Below are positions 26,518 through 36,117 of a stretch of DNA of 64,000 bases, piece after piece. Where the stretch lies: positions 1-64,000 of the forward strand of contig RAPG01000014.1 in assembly GCA_005239165.1 (NCBI GenBank), given 5' to 3'. How positions within the stretch are numbered: position 1 is the first letter of the stretch; every line of letters begins with the position of its first letter. Position numbers and translations under genes: made by a program. Origin of the DNA: Allopusillimonas ginsengisoli. GTDB taxonomy: Bacteria; Pseudomonadota; Gammaproteobacteria; Burkholderiales; Burkholderiaceae_B. The notes under the pieces were generated by a model. That model ran no database searches and was not told the origin of the DNA. It saw nothing but the letters and a program-made list of their open reading frames with translations.

Positions 26518-26840
26518 TCGCAATTAGGGCAAGTGGTCTCTGACCATGGCGACCCACGCCTGTGCCATTCTTTCGCCAGGAATTCTCCTTGCTGTCATTT
26601 CACGCGGGCCACAGGTTTAGTCACAGGTTTAACCTCAGACTTAGCCTCGGCTTTAGGCGCAGACGTGGGAGGGAGAGTGGGTATAGGCATGGACGTAACC
26701 ATATACGCAGACAGGGGTGTGGGTGCCAGTGCCGGTGCCGGTGCCGGTGCCAGTGCCAGTGCCAGTGCCAGTGCCAGTGCCAAGGCCGGTGCCAGTGCCA
26801 GTGCCACCGTTGTGGGTGCGGGAAACACACCCTCTTAATG
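26518..26840. other. Region between hmuS and ilvC
   Basis: No convincing gene. It holds a CAGGTTTA / AGACTTAGCCT-like repetitive lead-in (about 26610-26660) and the hexanucleotide minisatellite (26722-26806). Because the unit is six bases long without stops, all six frames stay open, which gives several spurious Gly/Ala/Ser/Pro-, Trp/His- or Val/Pro-repeat proteins. Confidence 0.5.
26722..26806. repeat. Hexanucleotide minisatellite (GGTGCC / AGTGCC)
   Basis: About 14 tandem copies of GGTGCC or AGTGCC units, with one interruption (AAGGCC). It lies between the hmu and ilv operons. The purity of the repeat suggests recent slippage. Confidence 0.9.
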
Positions 26841-26868
26841 AAAAAGGCACTCCCTGGGGAGTGCCTTT
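26841..26868 (-). terminator. Terminator of the ilv operon (after ilvC)
   Basis: Stem AAAGGCACTCC / GGAGTGCCTTT with a 4-base loop (CTGG) and a flanking A run, which is a T run on the minus strand. It lies about 75 bases past the ilvC stop. Confidence 0.85.
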
Positions 26869-26942
26869 CAAACTACATGCAACTTACGGCTTGTATGCCG
26901 TGAACGCAGCAACCCGGGACGCGTAGCCCGGGCGAGCCTGCA

Positions 26943-27959
<1,017 letters not shown>

Positions 27960-28059
27960 TTAAAGTGCTCCGATACATAATTAAGTTATTGTGTTCCTGG
28001 GCGCCGGCGGGCGTGGCCAGGGTGCCAGGGAAGGCGCGTAGCGCCCCACCCGACGCAGG

Positions 28060-28551
28060 CTACAGCTTCAGAACGCGTTCGCCCCGGCCTATGCCGGATA
28101 CACCTGTGCGTACTGTCTCAAGAATGGCGCTACGGTCCAGCGCGCCGATAAAGGCTTCGATTTTACCTTGATCACCGGTAAGCTCGATGGTGTAGGCCTT
28201 GTCGGTCACATCAATAATGCGTCCGCGGAAAATATCAGCCATACGCTTTATTTCGTCGCGCTCCTTGCCTACCGCCCTGACCTTGATCAGCATAAGCTCA
28301 CGCTCAATGTGCGGTCCTTCGGTCAAGTCGACCACTTTGACCACATCGATAAGACGATTAAGGTGCTTGGTGATCTGCTCAATGATTTCGTCCGAGCCCT
28401 GGGTGACAATAGTCATGCGCGAGAGCGTGGAGTCTTCAGTCGGCGCCACAGTCAGTGTTTCGATGTTGTAACCTCGCGCCGAGAACAGACCAACCACCCG
28501 CGACAGTGCGCCGGGCTCGTTCTCGAGAAGGATAGAAATGACGTGTTTCAT
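28060..28551 (-). CDS. ilvN: Acetolactate synthase small (regulatory) subunit
   Basis: The regulatory subunit that gives valine feedback inhibition and raises activity of the large subunit. The 163 residues carry an N-terminal ACT domain (about 2-78) with ISILLENEPGALSRVVGLFS and NIETLTVAPTED, then the C-terminal domain with ELMLIKV and FRGRIIDVTDKAY. It lies 10 bases after ilvI, so it is co-translated. The name ilvH is equally used. Confidence 0.97.
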   Translation of the reverse strand: MKHVISILLENEPGALSRVVGLFSARGYNIETLTVAPTEDSTLSRMTIVTQGSDEIIEQITKHLNRLIDVVKVVDLTEGPHIERELMLIKVRAVGKERDEIKRMADIFRGRIIDVTDKAYTIELTGDQGKIEAFIGALDRSAILETVRTGVSGIGRGERVLKL

Positions 28552-28561
28552 GTTTCTCTCC

Positions 28562-30286
28562 TTACAGGTCTTCAGAACCGAGCAGCATTTCGGTCAGCCC
28601 GCGGCCAGACTTGACCATGGGCCAGACGTTTTCGGTCTGGTCTGTAATAAAGTCGAGAAATACCAGCCTGTCTTTATGTTTGACAAAGGCTTCGCGAATG
28701 GCTGGCTCGACATCGGCCGGCTTGTCGATACGCAAGCCAACATGGCCATAGCTTTCAACAAGTTTGACGAAGTCGGGCAAGGCATCAACATATGACTCTG
28801 AATAACGTGAGCCATATTCAATTTCTTGCCACTGGCGCACCATGCCCAAATAACGGTTATTAAGACACAGTATTTTGGGTGTAAACCGATACTGGCTGCA
28901 GGTGGAAAGCTCTTGAATATTCATCTGAATGGAGCCTTCTCCCGTTATCACTGCCACATCGGCACCCGGGTTGGCCATTTGCACGCCCATGGCGTAGGGC
29001 AGGCCTACACCCATGGTTCCCAACCCACCAGAATTGATCCAGCGACGCGGCTGGTTAAAGCGGTAATACTGCGCCGCCCACATTTGGTGCTGCCCAACAT
29101 CAGAGGTGACAAAGGCATTACCGCCCGTGACTTCCCACAGTTTTTCAATGACAAACTGCGGCTTGATCACCGTATCGGAACCTTCGTAGTGCAGGCAGTT
29201 TTTGCCGCGCCATGTATTAACCTGTTGCCACCAACTGGCCAGCCGGGCCTTGTCGGCCAACGCCTCAGCGCCTGCCGCCTGGGTATACAGGTTAATCATT
29301 TCTTGCAGCACGTCTTTTACGTTGCCAACTATGGGTAAGTCGACCCGCACCCGCTTCGAAATAGAAGACGGATCAATGTCTATATGTATGATTTTGCGCG
29401 GTGATTGCGCAAAATGGCGCGGGTTGCCGATAACGCGGTCATCAAAGCGCGCGCCCACGGCCAGCAACACGTCACAGTTTTGCATGGACATGTTGGCTTC
29501 GTATGTGCCGTGCATGCCGGGCATACCTACCCATTGGTCATCATTACCCGGAAAAGCCCCCAGCCCCATCAGCGTGGTGGTGCAAGGCGCGCCGGTGAGC
29601 TCCACCAATTGACGCAGCTCTTCGTGCGCGTGGCCCAGTATTACCCCGCCGCCCGCGTAAATCATGGGGCGTTCGGCAGCCAGCAGCATTTGCACGGCCT
29701 TTTTGATCTGGCCCTGGTGCCCTTTGACCACCGGGGCATACGACCGCATGCGTACTTCGCCACGCTTGGGCGTGAACTTGTACGTAGCAACGGTAATGTC
29801 TTTGGGGATATCGACCAGAACCGGGCCGGGACGGCCAGTTGTGGCAATGTAGAACGCGCGCCGCATGGTTTCGGCGAGGTCTTTGATATCGCGCACCAGG
29901 AAGTTGTGTTTGACGCAGGGGCGGGTAATGCCCACGGTGTCGCATTCCTGGAAGGCATCTTCGCCAATGGCCGCCGTAGGCACTTGGCCGCTGAGGATGA
30001 CCATGGGAATGGAGTCCATGTACGCCGTGGCGATACCGGTAACCGCATTGGTTAAACCGGGACCGCTGGTGACCAGGGCCACACCCACCTTGTCGGACGA
30101 GCGCGAATAGGCATCGGCCGCATGCACGGCAGCCTGCTCGTGTCGCACGAGAATATGCTTGAAATTGTCTTGTTTATAAATTGCGTCGTAAATATACAGT
30201 ACCGCCCCGCCTGGGTAGCCAAACACGTGGTCTACGCCTTCTTCGGCAAGGCAGCGCACGACGATATCGGCGCCATTGAGTTCCAT
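28562..30286 (-). CDS. ilvI: Acetolactate synthase large (catalytic) subunit
   Basis: A thiamine diphosphate enzyme that makes acetolactate or acetohydroxybutyrate. The 574-residue form starts at 30286 behind AAAGGA; longer starts have no family match. The catalytic Glu is Glu50 (VRHEQAAVHAADAY); the FAD/central domain follows, and the cofactor motif near 440 reads GEGSIQMNIQEL, the betaproteobacterial version of GDG...N. A hairpin-rich leader with a short open frame precedes it. Confidence 0.97.
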   Translation of the reverse strand: MELNGADIVVRCLAEEGVDHVFGYPGGAVLYIYDAIYKQDNFKHILVRHEQAAVHAADAYSRSSDKVGVALVTSGPGLTNAVTGIATAYMDSIPMVILSGQVPTAAIGEDAFQECDTVGITRPCVKHNFLVRDIKDLAETMRRAFYIATTGRPGPVLVDIPKDITVATYKFTPKRGEVRMRSYAPVVKGHQGQIKKAVQMLLAAERPMIYAGGGVILGHAHEELRQLVELTGAPCTTTLMGLGAFPGNDDQWVGMPGMHGTYEANMSMQNCDVLLAVGARFDDRVIGNPRHFAQSPRKIIHIDIDPSSISKRVRVDLPIVGNVKDVLQEMINLYTQAAGAEALADKARLASWWQQVNTWRGKNCLHYEGSDTVIKPQFVIEKLWEVTGGNAFVTSDVGQHQMWAAQYYRFNQPRRWINSGGLGTMGVGLPYAMGVQMANPGADVAVITGEGSIQMNIQELSTCSQYRFTPKILCLNNRYLGMVRQWQEIEYGSRYSESYVDALPDFVKLVESYGHVGLRIDKPADVEPAIREAFVKHKDRLVFLDFITDQTENVWPMVKSGRGLTEMLLGSEDL

Positions 30287-30529
30287 GTTGTATTCCTTTC
30301 GTAACCAGTACTTATGCCCCGACCGGCCCTTGAGGCCCGGGTTTGAATCAGTTTCGACAACATGATCTGGCGCTTTGTGGCTCACGGAGCCACGCCACCC
30401 AAACACCTTGCCGACCGACCCTTGCCCGTCGAAACACAGCACGAGCGTTCATTTGAACGCGGGAGGTAGAAACGGAAGCTGTGGCATCACACGCTTGTGG
30501 CGCGGCCGGCAGCAAGTTATTAGAGGCGC

Positions 30530-30552
30530 AAAAAACCGGGCGGGTAGCCCGG
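30530..30552 (-). terminator. Intrinsic terminator in the ilvI leader (candidate attenuator)
   Basis: CCGGGC / GCCCGG stem with a 5-base loop, followed on the minus strand by six T residues. It lies about 245 bases before ilvI. It could end the TetR-family gene transcript, or act as the attenuator of the ilv operon. A second hairpin (GGGCAAC / GTTGCCC, 30551-30574) overlaps its base by 2 bases, and a third (CGTTC / GAACG) follows, so alternative folds are possible. Confidence 0.65.
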
Positions 30553-30594
30553 GCAACAGAGCCTTTGGTTGCCCGTTCAGGATGAGCGAACGGA

Positions 30595-30648
30595 CTAAGC
30601 CCACACTTTACCGCGTTGCAACAGACCAGGCAAATCGTAAATGGCCAT
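30595..30648 (-). CDS. Possible ilv leader peptide
   Basis: A 17-codon frame (MAIYDLPGLLQRGKVWA) ends 43 bases before the leader terminator, with hairpins in between. It has one Ile, three Leu and one Val codon among 17, which is more than average but without the long runs of classical ilv leaders. No good ribosome site is visible. It is listed only because its position fits attenuation control. Confidence 0.3.
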   Translation of the reverse strand: MAIYDLPGLLQRGKVWA

Positions 30649-30696
30649 TAGAGACAAGCAGCCCGTTTTGAAGCCGAATTACGTAGCAAGAAAACA

Positions 30697-31398
30697 TCAG
30701 GCCCACAGATAACGCGCCAGCATGGAACCGATGAAATCGGCATAACCGGTCGCTTCAACCTGCTGATTGCGATATTTGCGCCGTTTGAGATACCAGTCTT
30801 GCATCATTGCCTTGCACACCGAGGCCAGTAGCCGCGCATCGACCTCCCGAAATGCCTTGCTCGCGATACCCGTATCAATAATGGTGCAGAGAAAGTCTTC
30901 GACTTCAAGCTCGACCGCAATCGCTTCCTTCTTCTGTTTTTCGGGCAGACTTTTGGTTTCCATAAATGAAAAATAAAACCAAGGCTGCAACAGCTCACTG
31001 AGGTAGATGTGCGCCCGTACCGCCGCAAGCAGCTTTTCGCGCGGATCATCAATACCCTGCGTGCAAGCATGCAGTGTGCGACGGGTCAGCCTGAAGCCAT
31101 GGTGCTGGATCAGGTGTATAAGGTCTTCTTTGTTGCGGATGTAGGCATACAAGCCACCTATGCTCAACCCTGAATCGGCGCTCAGATCTCGCAACGACAT
31201 GGCATGAAAGCCTTTTAGGTTGGTCAGCGTAAGCGTTGAGTCGATAATGCGCACCAGATTGCGTACGGCAACATGTTCTTTTTTTATGCGCACAAGCTCT
31301 CTATTCTCGCGATAAAGCTCGCGACAAATTTCGGCCTTAGATAAGCTTAGCCCGGCTTTGAACGACTCGAAGTCACCAACCATCGATACGCTTCCCAT
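30697..31398 (-). CDS. TetR/AcrR family transcriptional regulator
   Basis: A 233-residue regulator with a helix-turn-helix near residues 60-95 (GFHAMSLRDLSADSGLSIGG followed by LYAYIRNKEDL). This is later than usual, because about 45 polar residues come first. The C-terminal ligand-binding part is all-helical. It closes the minus-strand cluster that includes the ABC transporter and acyl-CoA genes (29 bases after livF), so control of that cluster by an acyl-CoA or acid ligand is likely. A start at the fifth codon after the first ATG (31383) is also possible. Confidence 0.85.
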   Translation of the reverse strand: MGSVSMVGDFESFKAGLSLSKAEICRELYRENRELVRIKKEHVAVRNLVRIIDSTLTLTNLKGFHAMSLRDLSADSGLSIGGLYAYIRNKEDLIHLIQHHGFRLTRRTLHACTQGIDDPREKLLAAVRAHIYLSELLQPWFYFSFMETKSLPEKQKKEAIAVELEVEDFLCTIIDTGIASKAFREVDARLLASVCKAMMQDWYLKRRKYRNQQVEATGYADFIGSMLARYLWA

Positions 31399-31427
31399 GA
31401 ATGCAGACTGCGAGAGTGTACGACGTT

Positions 31428-32129
31428 CTAGACCGACAGATAACGATGCTGCGTCTCCTTGTCTTCAGCCAGCGTCTGGCTGTCAGCCTCATGCACCACT
31501 TTGCCTTTTTCCAGAATATAAGCCCGGCGTGCATGGCGTAAGGCAAACCGCACACTTTGTTCGGTAAACAAGATGGTGGTTGTTTTCGCCAGCTCGTCAA
31601 TCAGTTCGCCTATCTGCTTCACTATCACTGGCGCAAGGCCCTCATTGGGCTCATCCAGCAATAACAGACGAGGTTCGCTCATTAACGAACGCGCCACGGC
31701 AAGCATTTGCTGCTGTCCGCCTGACAGCGTGGCACCGTCCTGGTTCGCCAGTTCCGCCAGCATGGAGTATTGATCGAAGATCCGCTCAACAGTCCAGTGC
31801 CGAGATACCCCTGGTCGACTGTATTGAGCCACCTCGAGGTTTTCTTTCACGGTCAGCCCCGGAAAAATACGCCGGTCTTCAGGCACCAGCCCCATGCCAA
31901 GCCGGGCGATACGATAGGCTGGCTGGCCGGCAACTTCTTTGCCTGCAAACACCACACGACCTGAGCGTGGCGGTGTCAGCCCAATAATGCTGCGCAGGGT
32001 TGTGCTCTTGCCTGCACCGTTACGGCCCAGAAGACACACGGTTTCGCCTTCCTGGAGACGCAGTGACACTCCCTGCAAAGCATGGCTTTCACCATAATAC
32101 GTGTGGATGTTATCAACCTCGAGCATCAT
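31428..32129 (-). CDS. livF: Branched-chain-type ABC transporter ATP-binding protein LivF
   Basis: One of two ATPases of a HAAT-type importer. Walker A GRNGAGKST near residue 38, signature LSGGQQQML near 138 and Walker B LLLLDEPNEGLAP near 157. The 233-residue length is typical of LivF. Its ATG overlaps the livG stop. Confidence 0.93.
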   Translation of the reverse strand: MMLEVDNIHTYYGESHALQGVSLRLQEGETVCLLGRNGAGKSTTLRSIIGLTPPRSGRVVFAGKEVAGQPAYRIARLGMGLVPEDRRIFPGLTVKENLEVAQYSRPGVSRHWTVERIFDQYSMLAELANQDGATLSGGQQQMLAVARSLMSEPRLLLLDEPNEGLAPVIVKQIGELIDELAKTTTILFTEQSVRFALRHARRAYILEKGKVVHEADSQTLAEDKETQHRYLSV

Positions 32130-32896
32130 GACGCGAGCTCCTCTTCGGTATCGCCCAAGTATGCCTTGCGCACTTCAGGGTGGGCACGCACTTCGGCAGG
32201 GGTGCCCAGCACCAGTTTTTTGCCACGGTGCATGACAAGAATGCGGTCAGCAAGATCAAACACCACTCTCATATCGTGCTCGGTAATCAGAAATGTATAG
32301 TCGCCGGTCTGCGCCAGAGACTGCACCAGCGCGGTGACACGGTGGGTTTCGTCGGGTGTCATACCTGCGGTGGGTTCATCCAGCAGTACAAGTCGAGGGC
32401 GAGTTGCCAGAACCATGGCGATCTCCACCAGCCGCTTGTCGCCATAACTGATAATGCCCGCGCGCCGGCCTGCCAGATCGGCCAGCGACAGGCGAGCCAG
32501 CAAGTCATCGGCCTCTTTCTGTATGGGCTTGTTGTGCGAGGCCGGCCTGGCCCACCGGCGGCTGTCGCCATGGTAAGCAGTCAATGCCACTTCAATGTTT
32601 TCGCGTACCGTCATCTCCTCAAAAATATTATTGATCTGAAACGATCGCGACACGCCCAGACGGCTGATGCGATGAGGCGGCAGCCCGGTTATGTCTTTGC
32701 CATCAAACCAGATACGCCCGGTTGTCGGGGCCATACGACCGGAGAGCAGGTTATAAAACGTCGTCTTGCCCGCACCGTTCGGGCCAATAATGGCCAGGGT
32801 TTCACGTGGGTACACTTCAAGCGAAACATCCGATACTGCCGTAACGCCGCCAAAACGCTTACCCAGCCCCTCTATCTTGAGTATTGGCTCTGTCAT
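32126..32896 (-). CDS. livG: Branched-chain-type ABC transporter ATP-binding protein LivG
   Basis: The second ATPase of the same importer. Walker A GPNGAGKTT near residue 37, a LivG-type NIFEEMTVRENIEVAL block near 92, and Walker B LVLLDEPTAGM near 174. The start at 32896 overlaps the livM stop (ATGA) and gives the standard start MTEPILKIEGLGKRFGG; 256 residues. Confidence 0.93.
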   Translation of the reverse strand: MTEPILKIEGLGKRFGGVTAVSDVSLEVYPRETLAIIGPNGAGKTTFYNLLSGRMAPTTGRIWFDGKDITGLPPHRISRLGVSRSFQINNIFEEMTVRENIEVALTAYHGDSRRWARPASHNKPIQKEADDLLARLSLADLAGRRAGIISYGDKRLVEIAMVLATRPRLVLLDEPTAGMTPDETHRVTALVQSLAQTGDYTFLITEHDMRVVFDLADRILVMHRGKKLVLGTPAEVRAHPEVRKAYLGDTEEELAS

Positions 32897-33837
32897 TTGC
32901 GCTCCTGCCACCAGTCGAGCATGGTGCCAAGCACACCACGCCTGAAGAACATGACCATCAACGCCAGCACAATGCCCAGCACCAGCATCCATGCGTGCGT
33001 CATACTGGTGATCCAGGTTTCCAGCAGTACAAACATACCCGCTCCAAAAAACGGCCCCAGAAAATAACCACTGCCGCCCAAAATCGTCATGAGCACAGGC
33101 TCGGCAGACATGGACCAGTGCACAAGTTCAGGGCTGGCGATGCGCAGAAACGGTGCCATCAGCCCGCCAGCTAGGCCGGCAAACGCGCCGGCCACGGTAA
33201 AGGCGGCGAGACGATATGAACGAACGTTCAGGCCGCAAAAGGCAACGCGTTCGGGGTTTTGCCGTATGGCACGCAGAATCAGGCCAAATGAAGACCGGCA
33301 TATCAGATACAGCAGCGCTGAAGCCAGTACAACAATACACAGCACCACCTGGTAATACACAGCAGGGTCGCCCAGCGTCAGGTTCAGACCGAGGCCAAAC
33401 GACGTCACCACGAAGCCGGCAATGCCATCGCTGCCGTTCGTGACAGAACGCCACTGATGCACCACGGCAAACACCATCATGCCAAAGGCAAGCGTCAACA
33501 TGGCGAAATACACCTGATCCAGACGCACGCTCAGAAAGCCGATAACAAGTGCCAGCAAGCCGCCCGCTCCGACAGATACAGCAAGACAAGCCAGCAGAGG
33601 CCACTGCAGCGATTGCAGCAGCATGGCAGTGGCGTAAGCGCCTACGCCAAAAAATGCCGCGTGCCCGAAGCTGAGCATGCCGGTATAACCAAAAATAAGA
33701 TTAAAGCTTGCCGCAAACAGGCCAAGGATAAGAATTTCGGTGGCGATAAAAATATAGAAATAAGGAGCAACCCAAGGAATTGCCACCAGCATCGCCAGAA
33801 TAATGATTAAAGTCGCTATGGTCAGTGGCAGCCTCAT
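32893..33837 (-). CDS. livM: Branched-chain-type ABC transporter permease LivM
   Basis: Inner-membrane subunit of 314 residues with about eight to ten helices. Landmarks: FNLIFGYTGMLSFGHAAFFGVGAY near residue 45 and RAIRQNPERVAFCGLNV near 195, the ATPase-contact region of LivM. It is translationally coupled to livH and livG by four-base overlaps. Confidence 0.93.
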   Translation of the reverse strand: MRLPLTIATLIIILAMLVAIPWVAPYFYIFIATEILILGLFAASFNLIFGYTGMLSFGHAAFFGVGAYATAMLLQSLQWPLLACLAVSVGAGGLLALVIGFLSVRLDQVYFAMLTLAFGMMVFAVVHQWRSVTNGSDGIAGFVVTSFGLGLNLTLGDPAVYYQVVLCIVVLASALLYLICRSSFGLILRAIRQNPERVAFCGLNVRSYRLAAFTVAGAFAGLAGGLMAPFLRIASPELVHWSMSAEPVLMTILGGSGYFLGPFFGAGMFVLLETWITSMTHAWMLVLGIVLALMVMFFRRGVLGTMLDWWQERK

Positions 33838-34706
33838 AACGACGCCCCCTTGCCCATCAAGCCCTGCGGCTTGAGCAGCAACACAACCGCCATGCCCAAA
33901 AATGGCAGCACCAGGTTCACCTCCGGAAAGAAGCGCCCGCCCAGCCCATGAATAAGCCCGAGCACTACGGCGCCAAGCAAAGCACCCGGGAAGCTGCCCA
34001 GCCCGCCGATGACGACCACGATAAAACTCTCGATAATGATTTTGTCGCCCATGCCAGGGTCAATGGCACGCATGGGTGCTGCCACTACACCACCGACAGC
34101 CGCCAGCCAGGCTCCGAAGGCAAACACGCCAGTAATGACGAGCCGGGTATTGATGCACAACACCTGAGCCATCTCCCGATCGAGCGCAGCCGCACGCATG
34201 ATTTTGCCAATGCGGGTTTTGTTGAACAACAGCCAGAGTCCGCACACGGATACCAGCCCCACACTGATCACAAACAGGCTGTAGATGGGATAAGTGACGC
34301 CACCCGGCAGTGCCAGCGTACCTTTAAGCAAATCAGGTGGGTCAATGATATGAATTCCAGTGCCCCAGATAAGCCTCACTGACTCGTTAAGTATCAGCAT
34401 CAGCGCAAACGTGAGCAGCAGACTGTCCGTCACCTCCCGCTGATAGATAAAGCGCAGCATCAGACGGTCAATGACCACGGCAAGCGCCGCCACGCACAGC
34501 GGCGCCACCAGCAAGGTAAGCCAAAAAGGCATGCCCAGACGGGCAATGCACGTGTATGCCAGATAGGCACCCAGCATATAGAGCGCGCCATGCGCAAAAT
34601 TGATGACGTTCAACACGCCAAAGACGATGCTCAGACCAACGGCAATGACAAAGAGCAAAAGACCGATATCAAGACTATTCAGCAAAGCGGTGCCGAGACT
34701 ACCCAT
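33834..34706 (-). CDS. livH: Branched-chain-type ABC transporter permease LivH
   Basis: Inner-membrane subunit of 290 residues. Landmarks: GLSIVFGVLNVINFAHGALYMLGAY near residue 25 and RAAALDREMAQVLCINTR near 170. The ATG at 34706 follows GGAGG; an earlier ATG lacks one. It pairs with LivM. Confidence 0.93.
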   Translation of the reverse strand: MGSLGTALLNSLDIGLLLFVIAVGLSIVFGVLNVINFAHGALYMLGAYLAYTCIARLGMPFWLTLLVAPLCVAALAVVIDRLMLRFIYQREVTDSLLLTFALMLILNESVRLIWGTGIHIIDPPDLLKGTLALPGGVTYPIYSLFVISVGLVSVCGLWLLFNKTRIGKIMRAAALDREMAQVLCINTRLVITGVFAFGAWLAAVGGVVAAPMRAIDPGMGDKIIIESFIVVVIGGLGSFPGALLGAVVLGLIHGLGGRFFPEVNLVLPFLGMAVVLLLKPQGLMGKGASL

Positions 34707-34731
34707 GGTGCCTCCGAAAAGAAGTTGGCTC

Positions 34732-34768
34732 GCGCCTGCACGCAGCACATAGGCTTACGCACAGGCGC
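34732..34768 (-). promoter_or_regulatory. Hairpin between the binding-protein gene and livH
   Basis: GCGCCTG / CAGGCGC stem with a large loop in the 86-base gap between the solute-binding gene and livH. It has no T tract, so it may stabilise the upstream mRNA or reduce readthrough into the permease genes. Confidence 0.4.
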
Positions 34769-34792
34769 TGGCATTCACTACAAAGCGTATGC

Positions 34793-36025
34793 CTACAACT
34801 TGCAGGCCGGGTCCACCGGCGGCGTCACTTTCTCGCCATCAAAATTTTCCACCTCGGTCAAAGAGCGCACTTTATCTGCGGTATTCATGGACGCTGTCAG
34901 ACCCCAGGTTGGCCCGATCAGAGCCTGATTATCACCAGCGCGCAGCGTGAGCTTGCCGGTGGGCGTGTCCAGGACCATCCCTGATAGCGCCTTGGCCACA
35001 GCCTTGCCATCTGTAGAACCTGCTTTTTCGATGGCCTGCTTGATCGCATAGATGGCGACGTAAGCACCTTCAGCGTTGTAGCTGGGCGGGCTTTGGTATT
35101 TCTGCTTGTATGCCGATACAAATTTCTTGTTGGCATCGGTGTCGTGAGAGTCGTACCAGTACCGTGTACCCAGCCATACGCCTTCTGGCATTTGCTCACC
35201 CAGCGCAGTCAGCACTTCTGTTGCCGCGCCCACCGACATCAGTACCGTCATGCCCTGCTTGAAAAAGCCACGGTCATTGGCCTGGCGCACAAAGTTGACC
35301 AGATCACCGCCCCATAGCGAAATGAGAACGCCGTCCGGCTTGCTTTCCATGACGCTATTGATAAAAGGCGTGAAGTCTTCAGCACCAAACCTTGGAAATG
35401 AAGGCGATGCCGAAAGCTCAACGTCGGGATTTTTCTCTTTAAGATAATTACCGAAAAACTCCCAGGACTGATGACCGAAGGCATAATCGGGGCCTATTGT
35501 CGTCCATTTTTTTGCGCCTGATTTTGCCGCAATCGCTGCCGCGCCACCCATGTTCTGGTTCACGTTGACGCTGACACGATACGTAAACGCGTTGCACAGT
35601 TTTCCCGTAACGTCAGGCGTGGCGGCGTGCGTGATGATAAAGGGCTTGCCAAGCTCTGGCAGCACAGGCACCAAACCCTGCGCCACACCGGAGCTGTCCA
35701 GCCCCATCAAGACATCAACTTTATCCTGATACACCAGCTTGCGTGCGGCCTGTATGGCTACGGCTGCCTTTCCCTGGCCGTCTTCGAGCGTCAATGCAAG
35801 CTGACGCCCCATTACACCGCCAGCCCCGTTGATTTCATCCATGGCGAGCTGTATGCCCTGCTCTGCGAATTTGCCGTACGAGGCGGCGCTGCCCGACATG
35901 ATGTAGATGGCGCCGATACGTACGGGCTGCTCTGCGGCATGAGCGGCCGGCAGCGCCGCAGACACCGACAGAACACCGGCCAATGTGAGGGTCTTGATAA
36001 CCCCATTAGTGAGAAACTTGCACAT
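34793..36025 (-). CDS. ABC transporter substrate-binding protein (LivK/HAAT family)
   Basis: A periplasmic type I receptor. A signal peptide (residues 1-31, ending AAHAAEQ) is followed by RIGAIYIMSGSAASYGKFAE and GVMGRQLALTLEDGQGK, the family opening. GLDSSGVAQGLVPVLPELG and DYAFGHQSWEFFGNY fit the Periplasmic_BP_6 pattern. The ribosome site GGAGACAG precedes the ATG. In this cluster with acyl-CoA enzymes, the ligand is more likely a short-chain or aromatic carboxylic acid than an amino acid; this is inferred from neighbours. Confidence 0.92.
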   Translation of the reverse strand: MCKFLTNGVIKTLTLAGVLSVSAALPAAHAAEQPVRIGAIYIMSGSAASYGKFAEQGIQLAMDEINGAGGVMGRQLALTLEDGQGKAAVAIQAARKLVYQDKVDVLMGLDSSGVAQGLVPVLPELGKPFIITHAATPDVTGKLCNAFTYRVSVNVNQNMGGAAAIAAKSGAKKWTTIGPDYAFGHQSWEFFGNYLKEKNPDVELSASPSFPRFGAEDFTPFINSVMESKPDGVLISLWGGDLVNFVRQANDRGFFKQGMTVLMSVGAATEVLTALGEQMPEGVWLGTRYWYDSHDTDANKKFVSAYKQKYQSPPSYNAEGAYVAIYAIKQAIEKAGSTDGKAVAKALSGMVLDTPTGKLTLRAGDNQALIGPTWGLTASMNTADKVRSLTEVENFDGEKVTPPVDPACKL

Positions 36026-36117
36026 ATGCTGTCTCCTTTGGTTAGGTCGCGCGGCTTTTGGCGCGCCGTAATTATGCTGCTACTGTCTCCTTCAAACCTC
36101 ATAAATAAGTATGTGCG

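Noticed and set aside
26452-26926. Several repeat proteins (Gly/Ala/Ser, Trp/His, Val/Pro) read from the minisatellite
   Set aside because: A six-base unit without stops keeps all frames open, and none has a convincing start site or non-repeat domain.
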